A DNA stretch of 64,000 bases, from positions 87,152-151,151 of the forward strand of contig CANKBJ010000001.1 in the NCBI GenBank assembly GCA_947479905.1. The letters run 5' to 3'. A program made the translations under genes and the position numbers. The notes beneath the pieces are model-generated. The model ran no database searches. It was not told where the DNA came from and saw only the letters and a list, made by a program, of their open reading frames with translations. Numbering within the stretch: the stretch's first letter is position 1; the number at the start of each line of letters is the position of its first letter. The DNA is from Bradyrhizobiaceae bacterium. Its GTDB lineage: Bacteria; Pseudomonadota; Alphaproteobacteria; Rhizobiales; Xanthobacteraceae. Below, one piece after another: positions 54,464-63,787 of this stretch.

Positions 54464-56529
54464 CCGCGCCTCGCCCGCTCGATGGCATTGTGGTGCTTGA
54501 ATTCGGTCGCCGGCTGGCGTGCGGCGCGACGGGATCCTTGCTGGCGCAACTCGGCGCGACGGTGTTCTTCACCGAAACGGACGGCGCAACTCCCGACGCT
54601 TCGTTCGAGGACAAGTTCAGTCAGCGCGATCTTTTCGCCTACGGCAAACAAAGCCTGCGCTGGAGCGGCAAGGCCGGCGACAATGCCTTGCTGCAGTTGA
54701 TCGCCGCCGCTGATGTTGTGATCACCTCGTCCGATGCCGACGCCGTGGCACTGCCGGGACCGCCATCGCCATCGGCCATCGTCTGCGACATCACCGCGTT
54801 CGGTGCGCGGACAACCGAACGGAGTGCCGTACCGGTTTCGGATTTCCTGCTGCAAGCGATCAGCGGCATCGCCGATACGACAGGCGAGAGCTCTGGCCCG
54901 CCGGTTTCTGTTGGCGCGCCCGTGGTGGAATTCTCGACCGCGCTTTATGCCGCCGCGTCGATAGTCGCAGGCCTGCGCGTGCGTCGTCTCAGCGGCATCG
55001 CGCAGACGATCGACATGGCGCTGTACGACTGCGCCGTGAATGCGATGGCGACGTTTTTCCCCTCGCATTTCGGTGGCGGCAAGCCGCGCCGTCTCGGCAA
55101 CCGCCATTCGATGGCGGCGCCGTGGAACGCCTATCGCGCCAGCGATGGCTGGGTGTTGTTGTGTTCGGCATCCGAAGCGCATTGGCAGAAAATCTGCGAA
55201 GTGATCGGCCAGCCGGAACTCGGCCGCGACCAGCGTTACGCAAATTTGGGCGCGCGCATGTTGCGGCGCGACGAAGTCGACGATCATGTCGCCGGCTGGA
55301 TGGCCAGGCATCCGGCGAAAGACTGCATTGCCGTGCTGAGCGGCGCCAACATCGCCTGCGGCGAAATCGTGCCGGTGGGCGCGCTGGCCGACGAGCCTAA
55401 TCTGCGCCATCGTCATTCGGTACACCAGGTGGTCGGTCCGGGTGGCCGCATGCTCCGCGTTGCCGGCAATCTGTTCGCGCCGGGCGAGGCGGCCTACGGT
55501 TCCGGCACAATTCCCGCGCCTGATAGCGGCCGGACCCGCATCCCCGAAAATCTTTCTGCGACGCTCGCGCCGCAAGCCGCCGAATTGCCGCTCAAGGGCA
55601 TCCGCATTGTCGAACTTGGCCAGTACACAACCGCGCCGTTGGCCGGCCGTCATCTGGCGACGCTTGGCGCGGAGGTCATCAAGATCGAGCCGCTCGAAGG
55701 CGATTCCGCCAGACAATGGGCGCCGCACCGCGATGGCATGAGCTACTTCTTCGTCATCAGCAATGCCGGCAAGTGTGCCATTGGCGTCGATCTGCGCAAC
55801 GAGAAAGGGCTCGATTTCTTCCGCAAACTGTTATGCAGCGCCGATGTACTGGTTGAGAACATGAAGCCGGGTTCGCTGGCGCGGCTTGGCTTCTCTGCCG
55901 AGGTGCTAGCCGAACTCAATCCAAAGCTTGTCTACACGTCCATTACCGGCTTTGGCGCCGATGCCGCCTATCAAGAGCGGCCAGCCTTCGACACCGTGGT
56001 GCAGGCCATGTGCGGCCTGATGGATGTGACGCGCGCCAATGATATACCGTTGAAAGCCGGTATTTCGATTGCCGACATCTGCGGCGGTCAGCTTGGGCTG
56101 CTCGCCATTCTCGCCGGGCTTGAACAGCGCGACCGCAGCGGCCGCACGCCGCGTTACGACCTGTCGATGCAGGACGTGGCTTCCTGGCTCACGCAGTTGA
56201 GCTGGAATGGGCAGCGCGCCGAGGTGGGCAAGGTCGCCGCTGAGGGCGATGGCTTTATTGCGGTCGATCTTGGCGGCGCCACGGCTCCGGTCAAAAGCGT
56301 GGCGCAAGTTGCCGAGGCGCCGCTTACCAAAGCGCGCCAGCTCATCGTCATGTCCAGCGACGCGGACCCGTGGCCTTTGCTCGGGTCGCCGCTTCGCCTC
56401 GGAGCCACCCCGCCGCGCGTCGCCCGGGCGATCGGTCAACCGGAATCCCTGTCGGATGCTCTGGCGCGTGAATTAGGCTTGGACACTTCGCCAAAGCCGG
56501 CGCCGGCAAAGCCGGAGTTGAGGTCATGA
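54460..56529 (+). CDS. Tandem (two-module) CaiB/BaiF family CoA transferase
   Basis: 689 aa; module starts 'LDGIVVLEFGRRLACGATGSLLAQLGATVFFTE' and 'LKGIRIVELGQYTTAPLAGRHLATLGAEVIKIEPLEGDSAR'. Confidence 0.92.
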   Translation: MTAPRPLDGIVVLEFGRRLACGATGSLLAQLGATVFFTETDGATPDASFEDKFSQRDLFAYGKQSLRWSGKAGDNALLQLIAAADVVITSSDADAVALPGPPSPSAIVCDITAFGARTTERSAVPVSDFLLQAISGIADTTGESSGPPVSVGAPVVEFSTALYAAASIVAGLRVRRLSGIAQTIDMALYDCAVNAMATFFPSHFGGGKPRRLGNRHSMAAPWNAYRASDGWVLLCSASEAHWQKICEVIGQPELGRDQRYANLGARMLRRDEVDDHVAGWMARHPAKDCIAVLSGANIACGEIVPVGALADEPNLRHRHSVHQVVGPGGRMLRVAGNLFAPGEAAYGSGTIPAPDSGRTRIPENLSATLAPQAAELPLKGIRIVELGQYTTAPLAGRHLATLGAEVIKIEPLEGDSARQWAPHRDGMSYFFVISNAGKCAIGVDLRNEKGLDFFRKLLCSADVLVENMKPGSLARLGFSAEVLAELNPKLVYTSITGFGADAAYQERPAFDTVVQAMCGLMDVTRANDIPLKAGISIADICGGQLGLLAILAGLEQRDRSGRTPRYDLSMQDVASWLTQLSWNGQRAEVGKVAAEGDGFIAVDLGGATAPVKSVAQVAEAPLTKARQLIVMSSDADPWPLLGSPLRLGATPPRVARAIGQPESLSDALARELGLDTSPKPAPAKPELRS

Positions 56530-57650
56530 CGAGTGCGCTGTTCTCGCCCATCACATTGCGGGGCCTGACATTGGCAAACCGCATCGTCGTGTCGCCGATG
56601 TGCCAGTACAGCGCCGTCGACGGCAGCGCTACTGACTGGCATCTGATGCATCTTGGTAAGTTCGCGGTGTCTGGGGTCGGCCTCGTCATCATCGAGGCGA
56701 CGCACGCCGAAGCGCGCGGACGCATCACGCATGGCTGTCTCGGGCTCTATAGCGATGAAAACGAGCGGCAACTCGGCCGCGTCGTCGAATTCTGCCGCAA
56801 GGTAGGTCAGGCCAAAATCGGCATGCAGATTTCCCATTCCGGCCGGAAGGGCTCGGCACGCCTGCCTTGGGTCGGCCGTGGCGAGTCGCTGCCTGCTGAC
56901 GAGAGCCCTTGGGAAACGATTGCGCCGTCCGCCGTGCCGCATGGACCGGGCTGGCCGGCGCCGCGCGAACTCGACGCCGCGGGGCTCGACGTCGCCAAGG
57001 AGGCCCATGTCGACGCGACGCGCCGCGCCGCCCGCATCGGCATTGATCTGATCGAGGTTCACATCGCGCACGGCTATTTCCTGCACGAGTTCCTGTCGTC
57101 GCTGTCGAACAAGCGCAACGACCAATACGGCGGTAGCCTTGAAAACCGCATGCGTTATCCGCTCGAAGTCTTCAAGGCGATGCGCGCCGTCTGGCCATCC
57201 GACCGGCCGATGGGCGTGCGCCATTCGGTGACGGACTGGGCCGAGGGCGGCTGGACGCCTGAGAACGCAGACGCCTTTGCCGCTGCGCTCAACGCGCTTG
57301 GCTGCGATTACATAACGGCGACGACCGGCGGCCTGTCGGTTCATCAGAAGATTCCGATCGGCGAAGGGCATCAGGTCGAGTTCGCGCGCCGCTTGCGGGA
57401 CAAGACAGGCCTGCCGATGATGGCCGTCGGTATGATCTTCAATCCGCATCACGCCGAGCGAATTATCCGCGATGGCGACGCCGATATGATTGCGCTGGCG
57501 CGCGGCGTGCTGTCCGACCCGCATTGGGCCTGGCGTGCCGCCGCGATGCTCGACGCCGAGGCGGCGTATCCTGTGCAATACGTGCGCGGCTACAAATCCA
57601 ACTGGTTGCGCGCGCAGCGCGGCGCGGGCGAGCGGGGAGCGTCACAATGA
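56526..57650 (+). CDS. NADH:flavin oxidoreductase, Old Yellow Enzyme family
   Basis: 'LTLANRIVVSPMCQYSAVDG', 'IHIAHGYFLHEFLS'-type 'VHIAHGYFLHEFLSSLSNKRNDQYGGSLENRMR'. Confidence 0.94.
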   Translation: MTSALFSPITLRGLTLANRIVVSPMCQYSAVDGSATDWHLMHLGKFAVSGVGLVIIEATHAEARGRITHGCLGLYSDENERQLGRVVEFCRKVGQAKIGMQISHSGRKGSARLPWVGRGESLPADESPWETIAPSAVPHGPGWPAPRELDAAGLDVAKEAHVDATRRAARIGIDLIEVHIAHGYFLHEFLSSLSNKRNDQYGGSLENRMRYPLEVFKAMRAVWPSDRPMGVRHSVTDWAEGGWTPENADAFAAALNALGCDYITATTGGLSVHQKIPIGEGHQVEFARRLRDKTGLPMMAVGMIFNPHHAERIIRDGDADMIALARGVLSDPHWAWRAAAMLDAEAAYPVQYVRGYKSNWLRAQRGAGERGASQ

Positions 57651-59020
57651 GGACTTTAGGGCTGGCTACGGTGGAACAGCGCATCGTCGAGGGCTATGTC
57701 GCGCTCCAGACGGCGAAGCTGCCCGATATTGCCATCGACGCCGGCAAGCAGCTTGTCACCGACTGGCTCGGCTGCGTGTTGATCGGCGCCGAGGCCGCGC
57801 CGGCCAAGGCATTGGTTGCGGCACATGGCGACGAGATTGGGCATGGCGCGGCGACGTGTTTTGTCGGTCCGACCGTTTGTCATCCGGGTCTGGCCGCACT
57901 GATATCCGGCACGGCCTCGCATACGATCGAGCTCGACGACATCTATTCGCCCGCGATGTACCATCCCGGCGTCTGCGTCATTTCGGCGGCGCTCGCTGCC
58001 AGCCAATCGGCGAATGCGTCCGGCGAACGCTTTCTGCACGCTGTTATCGCGGGCTATGAGATTTCCAACCGCATCGGCGCCGGCGTCAATCCCGAGCACT
58101 ACACCTACTGGCACACCACGGGCACCGTCGGCACATTCGGCGCAGCGATCGCAGCGGCGGTCGCGCTTGATCTCGATGCCGGACAGGTGGCCAACGCCAT
58201 CGGCAATGCCGCGTCAATGGCGGCCGGGCTGCAACAGGCCTTCCGCAGCGATGGCATGACCAAGCCGCTGCATGCCGGCCGCGCCGCCGAGGGCGGGTTG
58301 CTTGCCGCGCGCATCGCCAAGAGCGGCTTCACCGGTTCGTCCGACATGCTGTCCGGTCCGGTCGGTTTCGTGCAGGCGATGAGCCACGGCCGCGACATTG
58401 CGGGGCAGTTCGACAATCTGCTGACGGATTGGACGGTGACGCGCAGCATGTACAAGCGCTTCTCGTCCTGCGGCCATATTGCCGCGCCGATCGATGTGGC
58501 GATGGATTTGAAGGCGCGCGAGAACATTGATGCGGCGCAGATCAAACAGATCGATGTCGCGACTTATGCAACTGCATTGAAAGCGGCCGGCATCGTGCAT
58601 CCGAGAAGCGTATTCGAGGCGAAGTTCTCGCTGCCGTTCTGCGTCGCGGCGTCATTGCTTGGCTACGACCTGACCGATCCGACATCGTTCGACAGGCTAT
58701 ACGCCGACCCGGCTATCGGCCGGCTGATCGACAAGGTGACCTTGGCCGAGGATCAGAAGATCACGGCGGCGTTTCCCAAGCTGCGCGGCGGTCGTGTCTC
58801 GATCACCATGAATAATGGAAAAGTCTATGCCGACGTTGCGGTGACGCGGAAAGGCGAACCAACCAATCCGTTCACGGCGGATGAACTGCGCCAGAAATTC
58901 AAGCGGCTCGCAAGCGCCACGCGTCAAAAAGGCAACATTGACGCGTGGCTGGCGTGGATCGATGGGCTACCTGGCGGCACCAGCGTGGCGCCGGGGTCAT
59001 TACCGTTGGCCGCACGATGA
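57647..59020 (+). CDS. MmgE/PrpD family protein
   Basis: 457 aa 'TIELDDIYSPAMYHPGVCVISAALA', 'YKRFSSCGHIAAPIDVAMDL'. Confidence 0.88.
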   Translation: MRTLGLATVEQRIVEGYVALQTAKLPDIAIDAGKQLVTDWLGCVLIGAEAAPAKALVAAHGDEIGHGAATCFVGPTVCHPGLAALISGTASHTIELDDIYSPAMYHPGVCVISAALAASQSANASGERFLHAVIAGYEISNRIGAGVNPEHYTYWHTTGTVGTFGAAIAAAVALDLDAGQVANAIGNAASMAAGLQQAFRSDGMTKPLHAGRAAEGGLLAARIAKSGFTGSSDMLSGPVGFVQAMSHGRDIAGQFDNLLTDWTVTRSMYKRFSSCGHIAAPIDVAMDLKARENIDAAQIKQIDVATYATALKAAGIVHPRSVFEAKFSLPFCVAASLLGYDLTDPTSFDRLYADPAIGRLIDKVTLAEDQKITAAFPKLRGGRVSITMNNGKVYADVAVTRKGEPTNPFTADELRQKFKRLASATRQKGNIDAWLAWIDGLPGGTSVAPGSLPLAAR

Positions 59021-59053
59021 TGATATGCTCGGGCCTCAGCCGGAGTTTGTTCC

Positions 59054-59989
59054 ATGAGTAGACGCTTTCCGCCGCTCAATCCCTTGCGCACCTTCGAGGT
59101 CGCAGCGCGTTGCAAGTCGTTTACCGAAGCGGCCGAGGAACTCGGCGTGACGCAGGCCGCCGTCAGCCGGCAGATCGGGGTGCTGGAAGGTTTCTTCAAG
59201 GCGAAGCTGTTCGAGCGAAACGTGCGTTCGGTGGTGCTGACACCGATCGGCCGCCAGTTGCATGAAGACGTATCGTCGGCATTTCAGATCATTCGCTGGT
59301 CGACGGACCGAATCTTCCAGGAAAACGTCCTGGTGCGCGTGCAGACCTATCCGACCTTCGCGGCGCGCTGGCTCATGCCGCGGTTATCGAATTTCATGAC
59401 CAAATTTCCGGCGGTCGATCTGCGCGTGCAGACCGCGATCAAGCCGGTCGACTTTTCCAAGACCGATACCGAAATCGCCATCCAGTTCGGCCGCGGCGAT
59501 TGGCCGGATGTGACGGCGCATCCGCTGGTGGCGGATGCGATCGAGCCGGTGTGCAGCCCGCATCTTACGTCGATTCCGAAATCGGGCGATATCAACGCGC
59601 TGCTGCAGCACACTCTGCTGACGTCGAAATACCGGTCGCGTGACTGGACCGACTGGTTCGAGCATGTCGGCCTGCAGCCGGGGTCGGAAAAGCGCTGGCT
59701 GGCCTTTGAAAGCTCGATCCTGACGTTTCAGGCGGCCATCGAGGCGCTAGGCATTGCCATGGGGCAGACGGCGCTGCTGACCGCGGAATTCAAATCCGGC
59801 GCGCTTATCAAGCCGTTTAATCTGCCGCTGAGACGAAAGCTGCAGTACTGGATCGTATGGCCTGCCGGACGACGCCTGTCGCCCGAGGCGCGCAAGTTCA
59901 TCGACTGGATCATCGCCCAAGCGGACTCGGAGCGGAAAGGGCCGTCCCCGGCGCTGGTGCCGCGGGCTGGGCAGAAGATAGGCACATAA
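59054..59989 (+). CDS. LysR-family transcriptional regulator (GcvA-like)
   Basis: 'LNPLRTFEVAARCKSFTEAAEELGVTQAAVSRQIGVLEGFFKAKLFERNVRSVVLTPIGRQL'. Confidence 0.93.
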   Translation: MSRRFPPLNPLRTFEVAARCKSFTEAAEELGVTQAAVSRQIGVLEGFFKAKLFERNVRSVVLTPIGRQLHEDVSSAFQIIRWSTDRIFQENVLVRVQTYPTFAARWLMPRLSNFMTKFPAVDLRVQTAIKPVDFSKTDTEIAIQFGRGDWPDVTAHPLVADAIEPVCSPHLTSIPKSGDINALLQHTLLTSKYRSRDWTDWFEHVGLQPGSEKRWLAFESSILTFQAAIEALGIAMGQTALLTAEFKSGALIKPFNLPLRRKLQYWIVWPAGRRLSPEARKFIDWIIAQADSERKGPSPALVPRAGQKIGT

Positions 59990-60092
59990 CCAGACCGAAT
60001 ACCTCAATGAGCGATGCGAACTGGCCTCGCGGACCAAAAACTACCGATATGCTACCGGGCTTCGGCCCTTAACTGATGCGTTGTGGGGCGAA

Positions 60093-61253
60093 ATGGATTT
60101 TCAGCTTACCGAGGAACAGCTGCTCTACAAGGATACGGTGCGCAAGCTGGCGCAGAAGCACCTGGCGCCCGGCGCAGTCGCCCGCGCCAATTCGGACGCC
60201 TATCCGTGGGACGTGGCGAAGCTCTTAGCCGAGAACGGGCTCCTGGGCATTACCATGCCGGAAGCCGACGGCGGCCAGGGCGGCACGCTGTTCGACGCGG
60301 TGCTGGCGATCGAGGAGGTCGCACTGGCGTGCCCGCGCAGCGCCGACGTCATCCAGGCCGGCAACTTCGGCGCCATCCGCACCTTCGCTGAATACGCCAC
60401 GCCGGAGCAGAAGAAGCGGTTTCTGCCCGATCTGCTGTCCGGCAAGAAGGCCATCGCCGTGGCGATGACCGAACCGGAGGCCGGTTCCGCGGTGACCGAA
60501 TTGAAATCGTCCGTCACACCGGACGGTAACGGCTTCCGCCTGAATGGCACGAAGGTGTTCACGACGCTGAGCACCGAAGCCGAGCTTTTCCTGGTTTACG
60601 TGCGCTTCGGGCCAGGAACGACGGGGATAGGTTCGATACTGCTGGAGCGCGGTACGCCGGGCTTCAGCCTCGGCCAAAAATCGCGGTTCATGGGTGGCGA
60701 CGCCTGGCAGCAACTCTACTTTGAGAATTGCTTTATCCCACCGGAGAATGTTTTGCTGCCGGCCGGAGGCTTCAAGAAACAAATAGCCGGATTCAACGCC
60801 GAGCGCATTGGCAATACCTCGCGGGCGCTCGCTGTCGGACGGCACGCTTATAACGTTGCCCGCGAACATGCGCGCAATCGTCGCCAGTTCGGCCAGTTGC
60901 TGTGCGAATTCCAGGGCCTTCAGTGGAAGTTCGCCGACATGGCGATCAAGCTGGAAGCGGCGCAATTGCTGCTCTATCGCGCCGCGCTCAACGCCGCGAA
61001 CCAGTTGCCGTCGGAATACGAAACCTCCATCGCCAAGGTCGCGTGCAATCGGGCCGGCTTCGAAGTCGCCAATGAGGCGTTGCAGGTGATGGGAGCACTC
61101 GGCTTTACCGAAGAGAGTATCGTTCAGTATTGCGTACGGCGTACGCGCGGCTGGATGATCGCGGGTGGTTCGATCGAGATCATGCTCAACCGCATCGCCG
61201 GCTCAATCTTTGAAACCAGATCGCGCAAGAAAGCCCTGACGGCGGCCGAATAA
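60093..61253 (+). CDS. Acyl-CoA dehydrogenase family protein
   Basis: 'MDFQLTEEQLLYKDTVRKLAQKHLAPGA', 'QVMGALGFTEESIVQYCVRRTRGWMIAGGSIEIMLNRIAGSIF'. Confidence 0.93.
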   Translation: MDFQLTEEQLLYKDTVRKLAQKHLAPGAVARANSDAYPWDVAKLLAENGLLGITMPEADGGQGGTLFDAVLAIEEVALACPRSADVIQAGNFGAIRTFAEYATPEQKKRFLPDLLSGKKAIAVAMTEPEAGSAVTELKSSVTPDGNGFRLNGTKVFTTLSTEAELFLVYVRFGPGTTGIGSILLERGTPGFSLGQKSRFMGGDAWQQLYFENCFIPPENVLLPAGGFKKQIAGFNAERIGNTSRALAVGRHAYNVAREHARNRRQFGQLLCEFQGLQWKFADMAIKLEAAQLLLYRAALNAANQLPSEYETSIAKVACNRAGFEVANEALQVMGALGFTEESIVQYCVRRTRGWMIAGGSIEIMLNRIAGSIFETRSRKKALTAAE

Positions 61254-61255
61254 GA

Positions 61256-63370
61256 ATGGAAAGCCGGGCAAAGTTACGGCGCGCGCTGTTCGAGCCGGAA
61301 GCGGTTGCGATCATCGGCGCCTCCGATGAGCCTGGCAAGATCGCCGCGCGGCCCCTCGAACTGCTGATGCGGCACGGCTATGCCGGCGAAATCTTTCCGA
61401 TCAACCCACATCGCGATACGGTGCTTGGCCGCAAAGCCTATGCCGGCCTTGACGCGCTGCCGCGTCGGGTTGACCAGGCTTATATCGTCTTGCCGACGGA
61501 GCTGGCGATGGCCGCCGTCGAAGATTGTGTGCGGCACGGCGTCGGAGCGATTTCGATTCTGGCCGACGGTTTCGCCGAAGCCGGTGAGGCCGGCCAGGCC
61601 TTGCAGCGCAGGCTCGTCGGCATGGTCGCCGGCACCGGCACCCGCGTCCTCGGCCCCAACAGTCTCGGCCTGGTGCGGACATGGAACGGCCTGTCAATGA
61701 CCGCGAACGCTGCCTTTGCGCGCGACACGCTTAAAACCGGGCGATGCACCGTGCTGTCCCAGAGCGGCAGCCTGATCGGGACGTTTGTCTCCCGGGGCCA
61801 GGCGCGTGGCATCGGCTTTTCGAACCTCGTTTCAGTCGGCAACGAAGCGGACCTGTCGATCGGCGAGATTGGCGATTGCCTGATCGACGATTCTGAGACC
61901 GATACGTTTCTGTTGTTTCTCGAGACGATGCGCCATGTCGATCATCTCGCTGCCTTCGCCCGCCGTGCGGCGGCGGCCGGCAAGCCGGTGCTCGCCTACA
62001 AGCTCGGCCGTTCCGACATCGGCGCCGAACTGGCGGTGTCGCATACCGGCGCACTGGTCGGCTCGGACGCCGCTGCCGGTGCCCTGCTGCGTGATCTCGG
62101 CATCGCGCGGGTTAATATCTTCGAGGCATTGTTGGAGGCACCGCCGCTGCTGCGGGGACGGCGCCCGGCGACCGCCAGGCCGAGCGTCACCGTGCTGACG
62201 ACGACCGGCGGCGGCGGCGCAATGGTCGCCGACCAACTCGGCACTTTCGGCATCGGCGTGCAGGGCGTCGATGAGGAAAGCCGCGCCAAGCTCAAGGACA
62301 AAGGCATCGTCATCAAGCCGGGGCGGATCGCCGACCTGACCTTGACGGGGACGCGCTACGACACCGTGCGCACCATCATGGATCAGTTGCTGGTCGCGGC
62401 GGAAACGGAAATCCTCGTTTCTGTCATCGGGTCGTCGGCGGAGTTCCTGCCACAGCAGACCGTGGCGCCGATCGTCGATGCTGTAAAGGCGGCCGGTTCA
62501 GGCCACCCGCCGGTTGCGGTTTTTCTAGTGCCGCAAGCCGATCAGGCGATGAGCATGCTGGCCGATGCGGGCATCGCTTGTTTCCGCACCTCCGAAGCCT
62601 GTGCGGACGCGATCCGCGCCTGGGCCGAGCGACAGTCTCCACGCAACGAGGCCAAGCCCTCATTGCTGGCTGCGGCCTCGGCATTGATCGCCGCCAATTC
62701 GGGACTATGGACCGAACGCGACGCGCTGGCGCTGTTCGAAGCCTGCGGCATTGCACCGGTCAGACAGCACATTGTCGCCGTTGACGACATCGTCGCCAAT
62801 AAGCCGCTCGACGCGAGCGTGACATTTCCGCTGGTGGCGAAACTGCTGTCGGCCGCTCTGCCGCACAAAACCGAGGCCGGCGCGGTCGCGCTCGGCATCA
62901 AGTCGCCGGACGAATTGCGCGCGGCCGTCGATCGCATGCTCAAGTCGGCTCATGCCTATGCACCGAAGGCCAAGATCGAAGGCGTGATGTTGCAGCCGCA
63001 ATTGACCGCCGTCGGCGAAGTCCTGCTCGGAATGCGGCGGGATCCGTCCGTCGGTCCGGTAATCACTGTCGGCATGGGCGGCATTGCGACCGAGATTTAT
63101 CGCGATATCGCGCTGCGGATCGCGCCGGTATCGTCCGACGAAGCGATGGCGATGTTCGATGAGGTCCGCGGCTTTGCCATGTTGCGCGGCTTCCGCGGCA
63201 AGCCGCGGGGCGATCTGGCGGCATTGGCGAACGCGGTCTCGCGCTTATCGCAGCTTTGCGCCGACGGCCGCATCGCCGAAGCCGAGATCAATCCGGTTCT
63301 GGTCATGCCCGAAGGGCAAGGTGTCGTCGCAGTCGACGGTCTAATTGTGTTAGGCAATAATATCACCTGA
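61256..63370 (+). CDS. Acetate/acyl-CoA ligase (ADP-forming), fused alpha-beta type
   Basis: 704 aa 'VAIIGASDEPGKIAARPLELLMRHGYAGEIFPINPH', 'SHTGALVGSDAA', C-terminal ATP-grasp-like 'PLVAKLLSAALPHKTEAGAVALGI'. Confidence 0.9.
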   Translation: MESRAKLRRALFEPEAVAIIGASDEPGKIAARPLELLMRHGYAGEIFPINPHRDTVLGRKAYAGLDALPRRVDQAYIVLPTELAMAAVEDCVRHGVGAISILADGFAEAGEAGQALQRRLVGMVAGTGTRVLGPNSLGLVRTWNGLSMTANAAFARDTLKTGRCTVLSQSGSLIGTFVSRGQARGIGFSNLVSVGNEADLSIGEIGDCLIDDSETDTFLLFLETMRHVDHLAAFARRAAAAGKPVLAYKLGRSDIGAELAVSHTGALVGSDAAAGALLRDLGIARVNIFEALLEAPPLLRGRRPATARPSVTVLTTTGGGGAMVADQLGTFGIGVQGVDEESRAKLKDKGIVIKPGRIADLTLTGTRYDTVRTIMDQLLVAAETEILVSVIGSSAEFLPQQTVAPIVDAVKAAGSGHPPVAVFLVPQADQAMSMLADAGIACFRTSEACADAIRAWAERQSPRNEAKPSLLAAASALIAANSGLWTERDALALFEACGIAPVRQHIVAVDDIVANKPLDASVTFPLVAKLLSAALPHKTEAGAVALGIKSPDELRAAVDRMLKSAHAYAPKAKIEGVMLQPQLTAVGEVLLGMRRDPSVGPVITVGMGGIATEIYRDIALRIAPVSSDEAMAMFDEVRGFAMLRGFRGKPRGDLAALANAVSRLSQLCADGRIAEAEINPVLVMPEGQGVVAVDGLIVLGNNIT

Positions 63371-63690
63371 GTATCGTGTCCCAATTCTGGCGCGTTCTTT
63401 GCAGGCGGTGGCCAGTTTTTTAATGATGGGACGGACGCATTCGCCGGCGGCGGAATTGCAAGTGTAGAGACTTGCAGTGGGCAGCTTAGCGTACTGCGGT
63501 CGTGCCACCGACATTTCGCGCATGCGCGGCGACACGCACCGCGTCTCACGCCGAGGCGGCAATCTCAGCCTTGTTTGATGACGTTGCGGGCCGTATAGGC
63601 CTTAGAGTTGCCTCTGCGACGGCTTAGTCTTCTGCGGTGCAACGCCCGGGCCCAACGCGAACCGCATTGTAAATGCCTGATATCAATAGA

Positions 63691-63768
63691 CAATTCTCTA
63701 TCGCTCCGATGTTGGAGAGGGTCGGCTGAGGTGCGCAAATCGGACGTTGTACCGCTCGGCGTACTTTT
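63691..63768 (+). repeat. Dispersed repeat, copy C (dusA-like core)
   Basis: caattctctatcgctccgatgttggagagggtcggctgaggtgcgcaaatcggacgttgtaccgctcggcgtactttt. Confidence 0.85.
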
Positions 63769-63787
63769 CGCTGCGGAAGTGAGTAGG

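Noticed and set aside
63350-63562. 70-aa minus-strand ORF after the acyl-CoA ligase
   Set aside because: No recognisable domain or RBS; overlaps the ligase 3' end.
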